DNA of 5,758 bases, taken from assembly GCA_913031405.1 (NCBI GenBank), contig CAJWCX010000093.1, forward strand, positions 1-5,758. Reading direction: 5' to 3'. The stretch is from an uncultured Flavobacteriales bacterium (GTDB lineage Bacteria > Bacteroidota > Bacteroidia > Flavobacteriales_D > Crocinitomicaceae). This document shows, piece after piece, positions 1 to 5,758 of this stretch. Below the pieces are notes generated by a model that saw nothing but the letters and a program-made list of their open reading frames with translations, was not told the origin of the DNA and ran no database searches. The number at the start of each line of letters is the position of its first letter. Within the stretch, counting starts at the first letter, position 1. The position numbers were made by a program, and so were the translations under genes.

Positions 1-1527
1 CCCTCTTTCTCCGATGACTGTTTGATAACCGTTTTCAAATTTGGAAATAAATTCATGTGCATTTGCTGTCTTTGCAGCAGAAATGACTTTTTCCATATCT
101 GGAGCACTTTCACTAAAGGCGATGTTTGCAGCGATGTCTGAATTAAAAAGAATCGGGTCCTGAGAAACCAGGCTCATGAGACCCCGCAGTTCATTTAGAT
201 AGAGTGAGCCAATATTTTCACCATCTATTGATATAAACCCCGACGTAACGTCATAAAAGCGAGGTAAAAGATTGATGAGTGTGGTTTTACCGCTTCCAGA
301 TTCTCCTACAAGCGCTATGTTCTGACCTTTTTTAACAGAGAAATTGATGTGTTTCAAAATGGCTGTGTCCTCATAACAAAAAGAAACATCCTTAAATACA
401 ATCTCGCGGCTAAAGGATCTTATGATGCTAGGATTCCGGACATCTGTAATAACCTCGTCCATATCTAAAATTTCGTTGATTCGGTCCTGGGAAGCACGAG
501 ACCTGATCATATTTGAAATGTTTTTAGAAATATTTTGAATAGGTCGTAATAATTGAGAGAACACAATGACAAAGGTCAAAAAGACCTCTCCAGACAAAGC
601 GTTTTCTGGATCATCCACAATAAGTTTACCTCCAAACCAGACTAAGCTCAACATTACGAAAGCACCAATGGTTTCATTTAGAAGAGGAGAAAGGTCTTTT
701 TTCCTGAAGGTTCTGGTAATGAGCCTTTGGTGTTGAAGGTTGGTTTTTTGAAATCCCTTGACAATATATGTAACGGCGTTGAACGCCTTAATAATTCTTA
801 TACCGTCAATAGCTTCGTCGATAGAGGAGAATAGTCGACTTGTTTGTTCTTGGGTTTTTTTGGCTGTTCTTTTGAGGCTTTTTCCAATAAATGAGATTAC
901 TAAAGCCGATATGGGTAAAAGGAGAAAAGAGATTAAGGAAAGTTTGGGGCTTAAATAGATAAGAGTTGCCACATTGATGATAACTGCGAAGGGTTCTCTA
1001 AATATAAGCTCCAAAAGGCTTACCACGGCAATCTCGATTTCATTAACGTCACTGCTCATTCTTGCTATAAGATCACCCTTTCTTTCATTCGAATAATAGG
1101 ACATGGGGAGGTTCATGGCCTTCTGAAAAAGCTCACCCCGAACATCTCTAACTACAACCATCCTTAGTTCAGACTGGAACCACACAGCACCGTATCTAAA
1201 AAGATTTTTTAGAAAGAACGCGACCATCACACTTACACAAACAAAAAATAAGGCGTCTAATGGGCTGTCCTTGACCATGGATGTCATAGTAAAATTGTAA
1301 TAGTCTTTTACGTAAACAAATATTTCAGTAAAGCCCCACTCAAAATCGGGCTTCGGCGTAACCTTTATCAGCGACGGTTCTTTAAATATCAGCTGAAGGA
1401 CAGGAATAAATAGAATAAGTGATAATAAATTAAAGATCACAAACAGGAGGTTTGTCAAAACCACCATGAGGGTCAAGAATTTGTACTTGACCGTGTATCT
1501 AAATATTTCGGCGTATGATTTGATCAT
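1..1527 (-). CDS. ABC exporter, MsbA-like, fused TMD-NBD (partial, C-terminus beyond left edge)
   Basis: Half-transporter of the type I ABC exporter family, with membrane and ATPase domains in one chain, expected to dimerise in the inner membrane and export a lipid-like substrate. I read 509 codons without a stop from the ATG at 1527-1525 to the window edge. Residues 1-340 look like the membrane domain: a hydrophobic helix at about 17-44, a fairly long periplasmic loop, then further helices, with the family-typical stretch YYSNERKGDLIARMSSDV at about 140-160. The ATPase domain begins near 375: an aromatic Y385 in the A-loop position, Walker A GESGSGKT at 408-415, and Q-loop glutamine Q456 in VSQDPILFN. 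The frame ends at GERG, just before the expected LSGGQ signature, so the signature, Walker B and H-loop are off the window. It is transcribed divergently from rbfA. MsbA-like lipid export is an inference from family resemblance; the substrate cannot be read from the sequence. Confidence 0.93.
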   Translation of the reverse strand, partial: MIKSYAEIFRYTVKYKFLTLMVVLTNLLFVIFNLLSLILFIPVLQLIFKEPSLIKVTPKPDFEWGFTEIFVYVKDYYNFTMTSMVKDSPLDALFFVCVSVMVAFFLKNLFRYGAVWFQSELRMVVVRDVRGELFQKAMNLPMSYYSNERKGDLIARMSSDVNEIEIAVVSLLELIFREPFAVIINVATLIYLSPKLSLISFLLLPISALVISFIGKSLKRTAKKTQEQTSRLFSSIDEAIDGIRIIKAFNAVTYIVKGFQKTNLQHQRLITRTFRKKDLSPLLNETIGAFVMLSLVWFGGKLIVDDPENALSGEVFLTFVIVFSQLLRPIQNISKNISNMIRSRASQDRINEILDMDEVITDVRNPSIIRSFSREIVFKDVSFCYEDTAILKHINFSVKKGQNIALVGESGSGKTTLINLLPRFYDVTSGFISIDGENIGSLYLNELRGLMSLVSQDPILFNSDIAANIAFSESAPDMEKVISAAKTANAHEFISKFENGYQTVIGERG

Positions 1528-1532
1528 TAGTG

Positions 1533-1540
1533 CAAAGATA
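1533..1540 (-). promoter_or_regulatory. Candidate -7 box (TATCTTTG) of the ABC exporter gene
   Basis: On the minus strand this reads TATCTTTG, an exact match to the Bacteroidota -7 consensus TAnnTTTG, and only CACTA separates it from the ATG at 1527. No good TTTG -33 element lies 19-21 nt upstream. The spacing would put the transcription start at or within a few bases of the ATG, implying a leaderless or nearly leaderless mRNA. The motif match is seen directly; promoter activity is inferred. Confidence 0.5.
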
Positions 1541-1577
1541 CATTTTTACTTTTCGGGTATTGGTATGATAGTATTCT

Positions 1578-1585
1578 TAAATTTG
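1578..1585 (+). promoter_or_regulatory. Candidate -7 box (TAAATTTG) of rbfA and the downstream permease gene
   Basis: TAAATTTG matches the Bacteroidota -7 consensus TAnnTTTG exactly and ends 4 nt before the rbfA ATG at 1590. No convincing TTTG occurs at the -33 position; TTTC at 1551-1554 is the nearest but its spacer of 23 nt is too long. As with the divergent gene, the geometry predicts a transcript starting at or very near the ATG. Because rbfA and the permease gene are 36 nt or less apart, this promoter probably serves both. Confidence 0.45.
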
Positions 1586-1589
1586 TAAT

Positions 1590-1922
1590 ATGGGATCAAT
1601 AAGACAGGGTAAAATAGAATCAGTGATTCAAAATGAATTGGCGGCATTTTTTCAAAGAAACAGCTCTGTTTGCCTTGGAGCAATGGTGACAGTGACGGTT
1701 GTTCGCGTAACAGCTGACTTATCTCTTGCTCGATGCTACCTCAGTATTTTTGGGTCAAAAGACAAGGCTGAGGTTTTTGAAAACATTGAGCTGAACGCTG
1801 GTAGAATTCGTGGATACGTTGGTCGAAAATTGAAAAATCTAAGGAAGATACCTGCGTTGAAATTTCACATTGACGACTCTTTAGATTACGCCTCAAAAAT
1901 TGATCAGTTGTTAAAGAAATAA
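1590..1922 (+). CDS. rbfA: 30S ribosome-binding factor A (RbfA)
   Basis: Small cytoplasmic RNA-binding protein that acts late in 30S subunit maturation on 16S rRNA, and in known cases is needed for good growth in the cold. The 110-residue length is normal for the family. The N-terminus has the conserved arginine (R5, in SIRQGKIESVIQNEL), then beta strands at about 31-54 (TVTVVRVTADLSLARCYLSIF) typical of the RbfA KH-type fold. The NAGRIRGYVGRKL segment at 69-81 holds the A-x-G-like kinked helix region, and the closing IPALKFHIDDSLDYASKIDQLL at 87-108 is the family's strongest signature. The ATG at 1590 is chosen because the conserved N-terminal helix starts directly after it. There is no Shine-Dalgarno sequence. 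The next gene follows in the same frame right after the TAA, and that rbfA-permease order is, from memory, common in Bacteroidota. Confidence 0.95.
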   Translation: MGSIRQGKIESVIQNELAAFFQRNSSVCLGAMVTVTVVRVTADLSLARCYLSIFGSKDKAEVFENIELNAGRIRGYVGRKLKNLRKIPALKFHIDDSLDYASKIDQLLKK

Positions 1923-1958
1923 AATATCAAGACTTCCTTTTATATCGCATTCAAGTAT

Positions 1959-3152
1959 TTGCGGTCGCAAAAAAAGCGAAACGTAATTACCATCATTACA
2001 CGCATTGCTATCATAGGAATTGCCACTATTACATGTGCTTTGGTGCTTTTGCTTTCTGCATTTAATGGAATGGAAAAATTGATTGACCAGATTTACAGCG
2101 AGTTTGATGCATCAATTACTGTCACTCCAAAAAGTGGAAAAACTTTTTTAGAAAAAGAGATAGATTGGAACGCCTTATCTAAAATAGACGGTATAAAAAC
2201 GATCGCAAAGGGAAGAGAAGAGCTGATAGTCATTGAATATGGCCTGCCACTCCATGGGCAAAAAGACTACAGAATCAAAAGAACAAATGCCAAGCTTTAT
2301 GCCATAGACCCGCCTTTTTTAGAGGTTATCCAACTTGATGAAAACTTTAAGGGAGAGCAGCCCGTCTTGAATGACGCACAGGGCCCGTTGGCGATTATAG
2401 GAATTGGTCTGATCAATAAACTTGAAGCCTCAATGAGCGCTGAATTATCCATTTTTATACCAAAGAAAAACATCACGGTAAGAGCTAAAGAGCCCTTTCT
2501 GAAGGAAAAGATTTACCTATCTTCTGTATTGGCATATCAAAATAAGAAAGTTAATGAAGAGACCCTCTTGTGGCCCCTTGATGCTTACAGAGAAATGGTA
2601 AAAGACACAACGCATCAAATTTCACACATTTACATTAGGACCGAAGAAGGTGAAAATCTTGATCAAGTTAAAGCTAAAATTGAAAGTAAATTGGGTGGGA
2701 GATTCAAGGTAAAAACCTATTTGCAAAAAAATGAATTGATTTTTAAAACCAGCAAGTCTGAAAAGTTTATTTTAACCTTGATTTTAATTTTCGTCTTTAT
2801 CTTGGCGTGTTTTAATTTGGTTTCATCCATAACAATGATTTACCTTGAAAAAAAGTCTAATTTTTTGGCATTGAAGAGCATGGGACTCACTCATAAAGGA
2901 ATTTTCCAAATTTTCTTTTTTCAAGGAATTCAAATCTCTGCAATTGGAGCTTTTGTTGGGGGGGGCTTGGGTTATCTTATTTGTCTTACTCAGCTAAAAT
3001 ATGGTTTCTTAGAAATTTCTCCTGGACAGGCTTATCCCATCGGTTTTTCCTGGATGGATTTTACAACAATAGCTCTTTCGGTTACCGTTTTAACCACCTT
3101 GTTTTCATTCATAACGGTTAAATTATTGACCAGAAAGCAGAAAGAGACTTAA
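1959..3152 (+). CDS. FtsX/MacB-family permease, LolC/LolE-like (start codon uncertain, probably further upstream)
   Basis: Inner-membrane permease subunit resembling LolC/LolE, which with a separate LolD-type ATPase releases lipoproteins from the inner membrane. No ATPase gene lies beside it. From the TTG at 1959 it is 397 residues: helix 1 at about 11-35, running into SAFNGMEKLI, a periplasmic MacB-type domain at about 36-268, then the FtsX domain with helices at about 270-294, 314-344 and 367-390. Also seen are the family-like EKKSNFLALKSMGL between helices 2 and 3, and QAYPIGFSWMDF at 357-368, which recalls the AYPV segment of LolC/E proteins. The TTG is the only ATG/GTG/TTG codon in frame before helix 1. 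However, 12 in-frame codons upstream (1923-1958) encode NIKTSFYIAFKY, matching the usual family N-terminus, so translation may start near the rbfA stop, for example at AUC 1926. A run of eight G lies at 2958-2965 (Gly334-336). Lipoprotein release is inferred; a general FtsX-type efflux role is possible. Confidence 0.88.
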   Translation: MRSQKKRNVITIITRIAIIGIATITCALVLLLSAFNGMEKLIDQIYSEFDASITVTPKSGKTFLEKEIDWNALSKIDGIKTIAKGREELIVIEYGLPLHGQKDYRIKRTNAKLYAIDPPFLEVIQLDENFKGEQPVLNDAQGPLAIIGIGLINKLEASMSAELSIFIPKKNITVRAKEPFLKEKIYLSSVLAYQNKKVNEETLLWPLDAYREMVKDTTHQISHIYIRTEEGENLDQVKAKIESKLGGRFKVKTYLQKNELIFKTSKSEKFILTLILIFVFILACFNLVSSITMIYLEKKSNFLALKSMGLTHKGIFQIFFFQGIQISAIGAFVGGGLGYLICLTQLKYGFLEISPGQAYPIGFSWMDFTTIALSVTVLTTLFSFITVKLLTRKQKET

Positions 3153-3182
3153 GCCCTTTAATTTTTTAATCTTTTTTGTCGC

Positions 3183-3194
3183 TTTTAATTAAAA
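3183..3194. repeat. 12-bp perfect palindrome TTTTAATTAAAA upstream of atpD
   Basis: A perfect inverted repeat without spacer sits 9 nt upstream of the candidate atpD -7 box, overlapping the place where a -33 element would lie. It could be an AT-rich promoter element or an operator, but in DNA this AT-rich it could also be chance. Confidence 0.35.
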
Positions 3195-3203
3195 TAAATG
3201 GAT

Positions 3204-3211
3204 TATATTTG
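3204..3211 (+). promoter_or_regulatory. Candidate -7 box (TATATTTG) of the atpDC operon
   Basis: TATATTTG followed by CA is an exact match to the Bacteroidota TAnnTTTG -7 element and ends 23 nt before the atpD ATG, leaving a short leader of roughly 15-20 nt. The TTTG at 3175-3178 has a spacer of 25 nt, longer than the usual 19-21, so the -33 element is weak or replaced by the TTTTAATTAAAA palindrome. The leader has no Shine-Dalgarno sequence. This suggests that atpDC has its own promoter, independent of the rbfA-permease unit. Confidence 0.6.
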
Positions 3212-3234
3212 CACCCAAATTCAAACCGGTATAG

Positions 3235-4737
3235 ATGTCTAGTTTAAAAGGAAAAATTGCTCAGGTTATCGGCCCAGTAGTCGATGTTGCCTTCGAGAAA
3301 GAGGTAGAATTGCCAAAAATATATGATGCCCTAGAGGTTTTCAAATCAGATGGGACAAGGGTTGTCCTCGAAGTACAAGCTCACGTTGGAGAGAATTCGG
3401 TTCGTGCCATTTCAATGGATTCTACCGATGGATTTACTCGTGGAATGGAAGCGGTTGCGACTGGAACTTCCATTAAAATGCCAACGGGTGAAAAAATCAA
3501 AGGACGTTTGTTTAATGTTGTTGGTGAAGCCATTGATGGAATCAATGCGGTAGAAAACAAGGATGGCCTTCCAATTCACAGAGACGCACCCAAATTTGAG
3601 GAGCTTTCAACTTCCACTGAAATATTGTTTACAGGGATTAAAGTTATTGACCTGATTGAGCCCTATGCGAAAGGAGGTAAAATTGGTTTGTTTGGTGGTG
3701 CCGGAGTAGGTAAAACGGTACTTATTCAGGAGCTTATTAATAATATTGCGAAAGGACATGGTGGTCTTTCAGTATTTGCAGGAGTTGGTGAAAGAACGAG
3801 AGAAGGAAATGACTTGCTTCGTGAAATGCTTGAATCAGGCATTATTAAATATGGAGATGACTTTATCCATTCTATGGAAGAAGGTGGTTGGGATTTGAAC
3901 AAGATTGATCTTGAACAAATGAAAGAATCTAAAGCAACTTTCGTCTTTGGTCAAATGAATGAGCCTCCAGGGGCGAGAGCAAGAGTTGCTTTGTCAGGTT
4001 TGACTATTGCCGAATACTTCAGAGATGGAGATGGCGAAGGGCAAGGAAAAGATATTCTTTTCTTTGTTGACAACATTTTTAGATTTACACAAGCTGGTTC
4101 TGAGGTTTCTGCCCTGTTAGGAAGAATGCCCTCAGCGGTAGGATACCAGCCAACGTTGGCAACGGAAATGGGAGCCATGCAGGAGCGAATTACTTCAACT
4201 AAAAGTGGTTCCATTACATCTGTTCAAGCTGTATATGTGCCTGCAGATGACCTTACTGACCCTGCGCCAGCAAATACATTTGCTCACCTTGATGCTACAA
4301 CGGTACTGTCAAGAAAGATTGCCGAGCTTGGAATTTATCCTGCGGTTGACCCCTTAGATTCAACTTCAAGAATCTTGACTCCTGAAATCGTTGGAGAAGA
4401 GCATTACAATTGTGCTCAACGGGTTAAAAGTACACTTCAGCGCTACAAAGAGCTACAAGATATTATAGCCATTCTTGGTATGGACGAGCTTTCTGAAGAA
4501 GATAAGATGGTGGTTCATAGAGCAAGAAGGGTTCAGCGTTATTTATCACAACCTTTCCATGTTGCTGAGCAGTTTACTGGGCTTCCAGGAGTATTGGTTG
4601 ACATTCAGGAAACAATCACAGCATTCAACGACATTCTTGATGGTAAATATGATAAGTATCCAGAGGCTGCCTTCAACTTGAAAGGAGGAATCGAAGATGT
4701 TGTTGCTGCCGGAGAAAAAATGCTTGCAGAAGCATAA
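3235..4737 (+). CDS. atpD: F1Fo ATP synthase subunit beta
   Basis: Catalytic beta subunit of the F1 motor; three copies alternate with alpha subunits and make ATP from ADP and phosphate at the cytoplasmic face of the membrane. The N-terminal beta barrel begins GKIAQVIGPVVDVAF. The P-loop GGAGVGKT is at 154-161, with K160 and T161 contacting phosphates and magnesium. GERTREGND at 185-193 supplies the catalytic glutamate (E186) and R187. The Walker B aspartate is in ILFFVDN at 274-280. The alpha/beta signature PAVDPLDSTS is at 369-378, and the DELSEED motif at 417-423 couples to gamma. At 500 residues it exceeds the usual 460-480 because of about 28 extra residues at roughly 204-231 (KYGDDFIHSMEEGGWDLNKI region), between REMLESG and the conserved FGQMNEPPG. 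From memory, Bacteroidota beta subunits share this segment. The start at 3235 fits the usual N-terminus. atpC follows after 5 nt. Confidence 0.99.
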   Translation: MSSLKGKIAQVIGPVVDVAFEKEVELPKIYDALEVFKSDGTRVVLEVQAHVGENSVRAISMDSTDGFTRGMEAVATGTSIKMPTGEKIKGRLFNVVGEAIDGINAVENKDGLPIHRDAPKFEELSTSTEILFTGIKVIDLIEPYAKGGKIGLFGGAGVGKTVLIQELINNIAKGHGGLSVFAGVGERTREGNDLLREMLESGIIKYGDDFIHSMEEGGWDLNKIDLEQMKESKATFVFGQMNEPPGARARVALSGLTIAEYFRDGDGEGQGKDILFFVDNIFRFTQAGSEVSALLGRMPSAVGYQPTLATEMGAMQERITSTKSGSITSVQAVYVPADDLTDPAPANTFAHLDATTVLSRKIAELGIYPAVDPLDSTSRILTPEIVGEEHYNCAQRVKSTLQRYKELQDIIAILGMDELSEEDKMVVHRARRVQRYLSQPFHVAEQFTGLPGVLVDIQETITAFNDILDGKYDKYPEAAFNLKGGIEDVVAAGEKMLAEA

Positions 4738-4742
4738 GCGAT

Positions 4743-5024
4743 ATGAAGTTAGATATAATCACTCCAGAGTCAGGTATTTTTAGTGGTGAAGTGAATTCAG
4801 TTTCCCTCCCGGGTAAAGATGGAATCTTTCAAGTGCTAAACAACCACGCACCGATTATTTCGGCCTTGACAGAGGGAACACTTGCTATCGACCTGGAAAG
4901 CCCTTTGAGTGAAGAGCAAAAGCATGATGCTATAGAAGTAGAATCACCCGATAAAATATCTGTAAAGATTAAAGGTGGGGTTGCTGAGCTGACCAACAAT
5001 AAACTGATTGTATTAGCAGAATAA
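4743..5024 (+). CDS. atpC: F1Fo ATP synthase subunit epsilon, short form (beta-sandwich domain only)
   Basis: Epsilon subunit of the F1 central stalk, which binds gamma and the c-ring. The 93 residues cover only the N-terminal beta sandwich: MKLDIITPESGIFSGEVNSV, then the family-typical LPGKDGIFQVLNNHAPIISAL at 22-42, and a final strand GGVAELTNNKLIVLAE. A loop of charged residues at about 53-75 (SPLSEEQKHDAIEVESPDK) lengthens the sandwich. The C-terminal helical hairpin of the E. coli protein (139 residues), which can extend and block ATP hydrolysis, is missing. The stop is clean and nothing downstream resembles the lost helices, so the short form appears native; short epsilon subunits are familiar in Bacteroidota. 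It starts 5 nt after the atpD stop, so the two are almost certainly co-transcribed and perhaps translationally coupled. Confidence 0.95.
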   Translation: MKLDIITPESGIFSGEVNSVSLPGKDGIFQVLNNHAPIISALTEGTLAIDLESPLSEEQKHDAIEVESPDKISVKIKGGVAELTNNKLIVLAE

Positions 5025-5030
5025 TTAGAA

Positions 5031-5075
5031 GGATTTGATAGTAGAAGAAACTGATCAAATCCAACGAATCTTTTT
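5031..5075 (+). terminator. Imperfect terminator-like hairpin after atpC
   Basis: GGATTTGAT at 5031-5039 pairs perfectly with ATCAAATCC at 5054-5062, giving a 9-bp stem with a 14-nt loop, 6 nt after the atpC stop. A five-T run follows at 5071-5075, but 8 nt beyond the stem and with only three G-C pairs in it, so this is a weak version of an intrinsic terminator. It may reduce rather than end read-through from atpDC into uppS, or stabilise the 3' end of the atpDC mRNA. Confidence 0.4.
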
Positions 5076-5103
5076 GTTAAGACATGTTAAGCCACTATGT
5101 TTA
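5073..5103 (+). promoter_or_regulatory. Candidate promoter of uppS (TTTG -33 box, TATGTTTA -7 box)
   Basis: TTTG at 5073-5076 and TATGTTTA at 5096-5103 are separated by 19 nt, the spacing expected for the Bacteroidota TTTG-N19-21-TAnnTTTG promoter. The -7 box misses one of its six fixed positions (final A instead of G). Transcription would start near 5108-5112 and leave a leader of about 40 nt before the uppS ATG, with no Shine-Dalgarno sequence. The -33 box overlaps the T run of the preceding hairpin. Confidence 0.4.
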
Positions 5104-5149
5104 GTAGGCGCTATACAAGAATGTTTACTTATTTTCGTTAAGCTTTATA

Positions 5150-5758
5150 ATGAGTGAATTAAGCCATATAGACTTGAATACTATTCCCGAGCACATTGCC
5201 ATCATTATGGATGGGAATGGTCGATGGGCAAAAAGTCATGGTAAAGATAGATTGTTTGGTCACTCTAAAGGAGTTGATGCAGTCCGAGAAACACTAAAAA
5301 CAGCCCAAGAGCTGAAGGTAAAATTTCTAACCTTATATGCTTTTTCTACTGAAAACTGGAACAGACCAAAGGAAGAGGTAGAGGGCCTCATGAATCTGTT
5401 GGTCATGTCTCTTGCTAATGAAATTGAGGAAATGAATGAGAATGGAGTGAGGCTTCAGGCGATTGGGGACCTTAAAGGCCTTCCACAAGAATGTCAAAAT
5501 AGTCTCTATGAAGCGATTGAAAAAACCAAATCCAACACAAACATCACTTTGGTTCTTGCCTTAAATTACAGCTCAAAGTGGGAAATTAAGGAAATGGTTA
5601 AAACTTTATCGTCAAAGATTTCCAACAATGAAATTTCTGAGGATGAGATTACCGATGAAATGATTTCCGCTAATCTCACAACTGAAAAAATTCCAGATCC
5701 AGAGCTTTTGATTCGAACAAGTGGAGAACGACGGGTGAGTAACTTTTTATTGTGGCAA
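5150..5758 (+). CDS. uppS: Isoprenyl transferase, probable undecaprenyl diphosphate synthase (partial, 3' end beyond right edge)
   Basis: Cis-prenyltransferase that condenses eight isopentenyl diphosphates onto farnesyl diphosphate to make C55 undecaprenyl diphosphate, the carrier for peptidoglycan and surface glycans; it acts at the inner face of the cytoplasmic membrane. I read 203 codons without a stop from the ATG at 5150; the family is usually about 240-255 residues, so some 40-50 are missing. MDGNGRWA at 20-27 holds the catalytic, magnesium-binding aspartate D21. LYAFSTENWNRP ending at residue 73 carries the conserved Asn-Trp of the flexible loop. NYSSKWEI corresponds to the NYGGR-type motif of other species, and RTSGERRVSNFLLWQ at 189-203 supplies the diphosphate-binding arginines R189 and R195 and E193. 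The ATG at 5150 gives the usual short lead of about 15 residues before HIAIIMDGNG. Product chain length is inferred from family membership, not readable here. Confidence 0.96.
   Translation, partial: MSELSHIDLNTIPEHIAIIMDGNGRWAKSHGKDRLFGHSKGVDAVRETLKTAQELKVKFLTLYAFSTENWNRPKEEVEGLMNLLVMSLANEIEEMNENGVRLQAIGDLKGLPQECQNSLYEAIEKTKSNTNITLVLALNYSSKWEIKEMVKTLSSKISNNEISEDEITDEMISANLTTEKIPDPELLIRTSGERRVSNFLLWQ

Noticed and set aside
758..958. 66-codon plus-strand open frame with a hydrophobic N-terminus
   Set aside because: It is antisense to the membrane domain of the ABC exporter, whose frame is intact over all 509 codons; the hydrophobic look comes from that complementary strand.
1..1527. ABC exporter gene as a truncated pseudogene
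   Set aside because: The missing signature motif, Walker B and H-loop are explained by the window edge; the frame is open to the last base and ends exactly where the signature would begin.
1590..3152. Possible RbfA-permease fusion by read-through of the TAA at 1920-1922
   Set aside because: The two genes share a frame and are separated only by one stop, but both products have normal family lengths, RbfA ends at its usual place, and a cytoplasmic ribosome factor joined to a membrane permease makes no functional sense. Alternative initiation is simpler.
3350..3553. 67-codon open frame on the plus strand
   Set aside because: Out-of-frame shadow within atpD, with no promoter or family resemblance.
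3951..4214. 87-codon open frame on the minus strand
   Set aside because: It lies wholly within atpD, antisense to highly conserved codons, and its translation resembles no protein family; it is a shadow of the beta subunit.
4475..4681. 68-codon open frame on the plus strand
   Set aside because: Out-of-frame shadow within the 3' part of atpD.
5131..5138. TATTTTCG as an alternative -7 box for uppS
   Set aside because: It deviates from TAnnTTTG at a key position and has no TTTG at the right spacing; the pair at 5073-5103 fits better.
5570..5590. NYSSKWEI in place of NYGGR-type motif in UppS
   Set aside because: Looks unusual against E. coli, but Ser-Ser forms of this motif are, from memory, common in Bacteroidota UppS, and all catalytic residues are present.

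Overview
This is a 5.8 kb, AT-rich stretch of chromosomal housekeeping DNA, most likely from a member of the Bacteroidota close to the Flavobacteriia. Four things point there. The candidate promoters match the phylum's TAnnTTTG -7 box. No start codon has a Shine-Dalgarno sequence in front of it. The F1 beta subunit carries an extra segment of about 28 residues, and the epsilon subunit is short (93 residues). atpD and atpC also stand as a pair without the other ATP synthase genes. No species can be named from the sequence alone.

Layout. Positions 1-1527 (minus strand) hold most of an MsbA-like ABC exporter; its C-terminus lies beyond the left edge. A 62-bp divergent intergenic region (1528-1589) separates it from a plus-strand run: rbfA (ribosome maturation factor) and then an FtsX/LolC-LolE-type permease, probably one transcription unit. 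An 82-bp gap (3153-3234) carries a clear -7 box and an AT palindrome, followed by atpD and atpC with 5 nt between them. A 125-bp gap (5025-5149) holds an imperfect terminator-like hairpin and a candidate promoter. Last comes uppS (undecaprenyl diphosphate synthase), cut by the right edge after 203 codons. No stretch over 300 bases lacks a gene. I saw no tRNA, rRNA, CRISPR array, insertion sequence or phage gene.

How the genes relate. Three products serve the cell envelope: a probable lipid or glycolipid exporter, a lipoprotein-release type permease, and the enzyme that makes the C55 lipid carrier. RbfA serves 30S subunit maturation, and AtpD/AtpC form part of the F1 motor. This is a mix of core functions rather than one pathway.

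I did not find a novel system. The points worth a second look are small: a permease gene with no usual start codon in front of its conserved N-terminus; two divergent genes whose -7 boxes sit 4-5 nt from their ATGs, suggesting leaderless mRNAs; a G8 homopolymer inside the permease gene; and the lineage-type architecture of the F1 beta and epsilon subunits.
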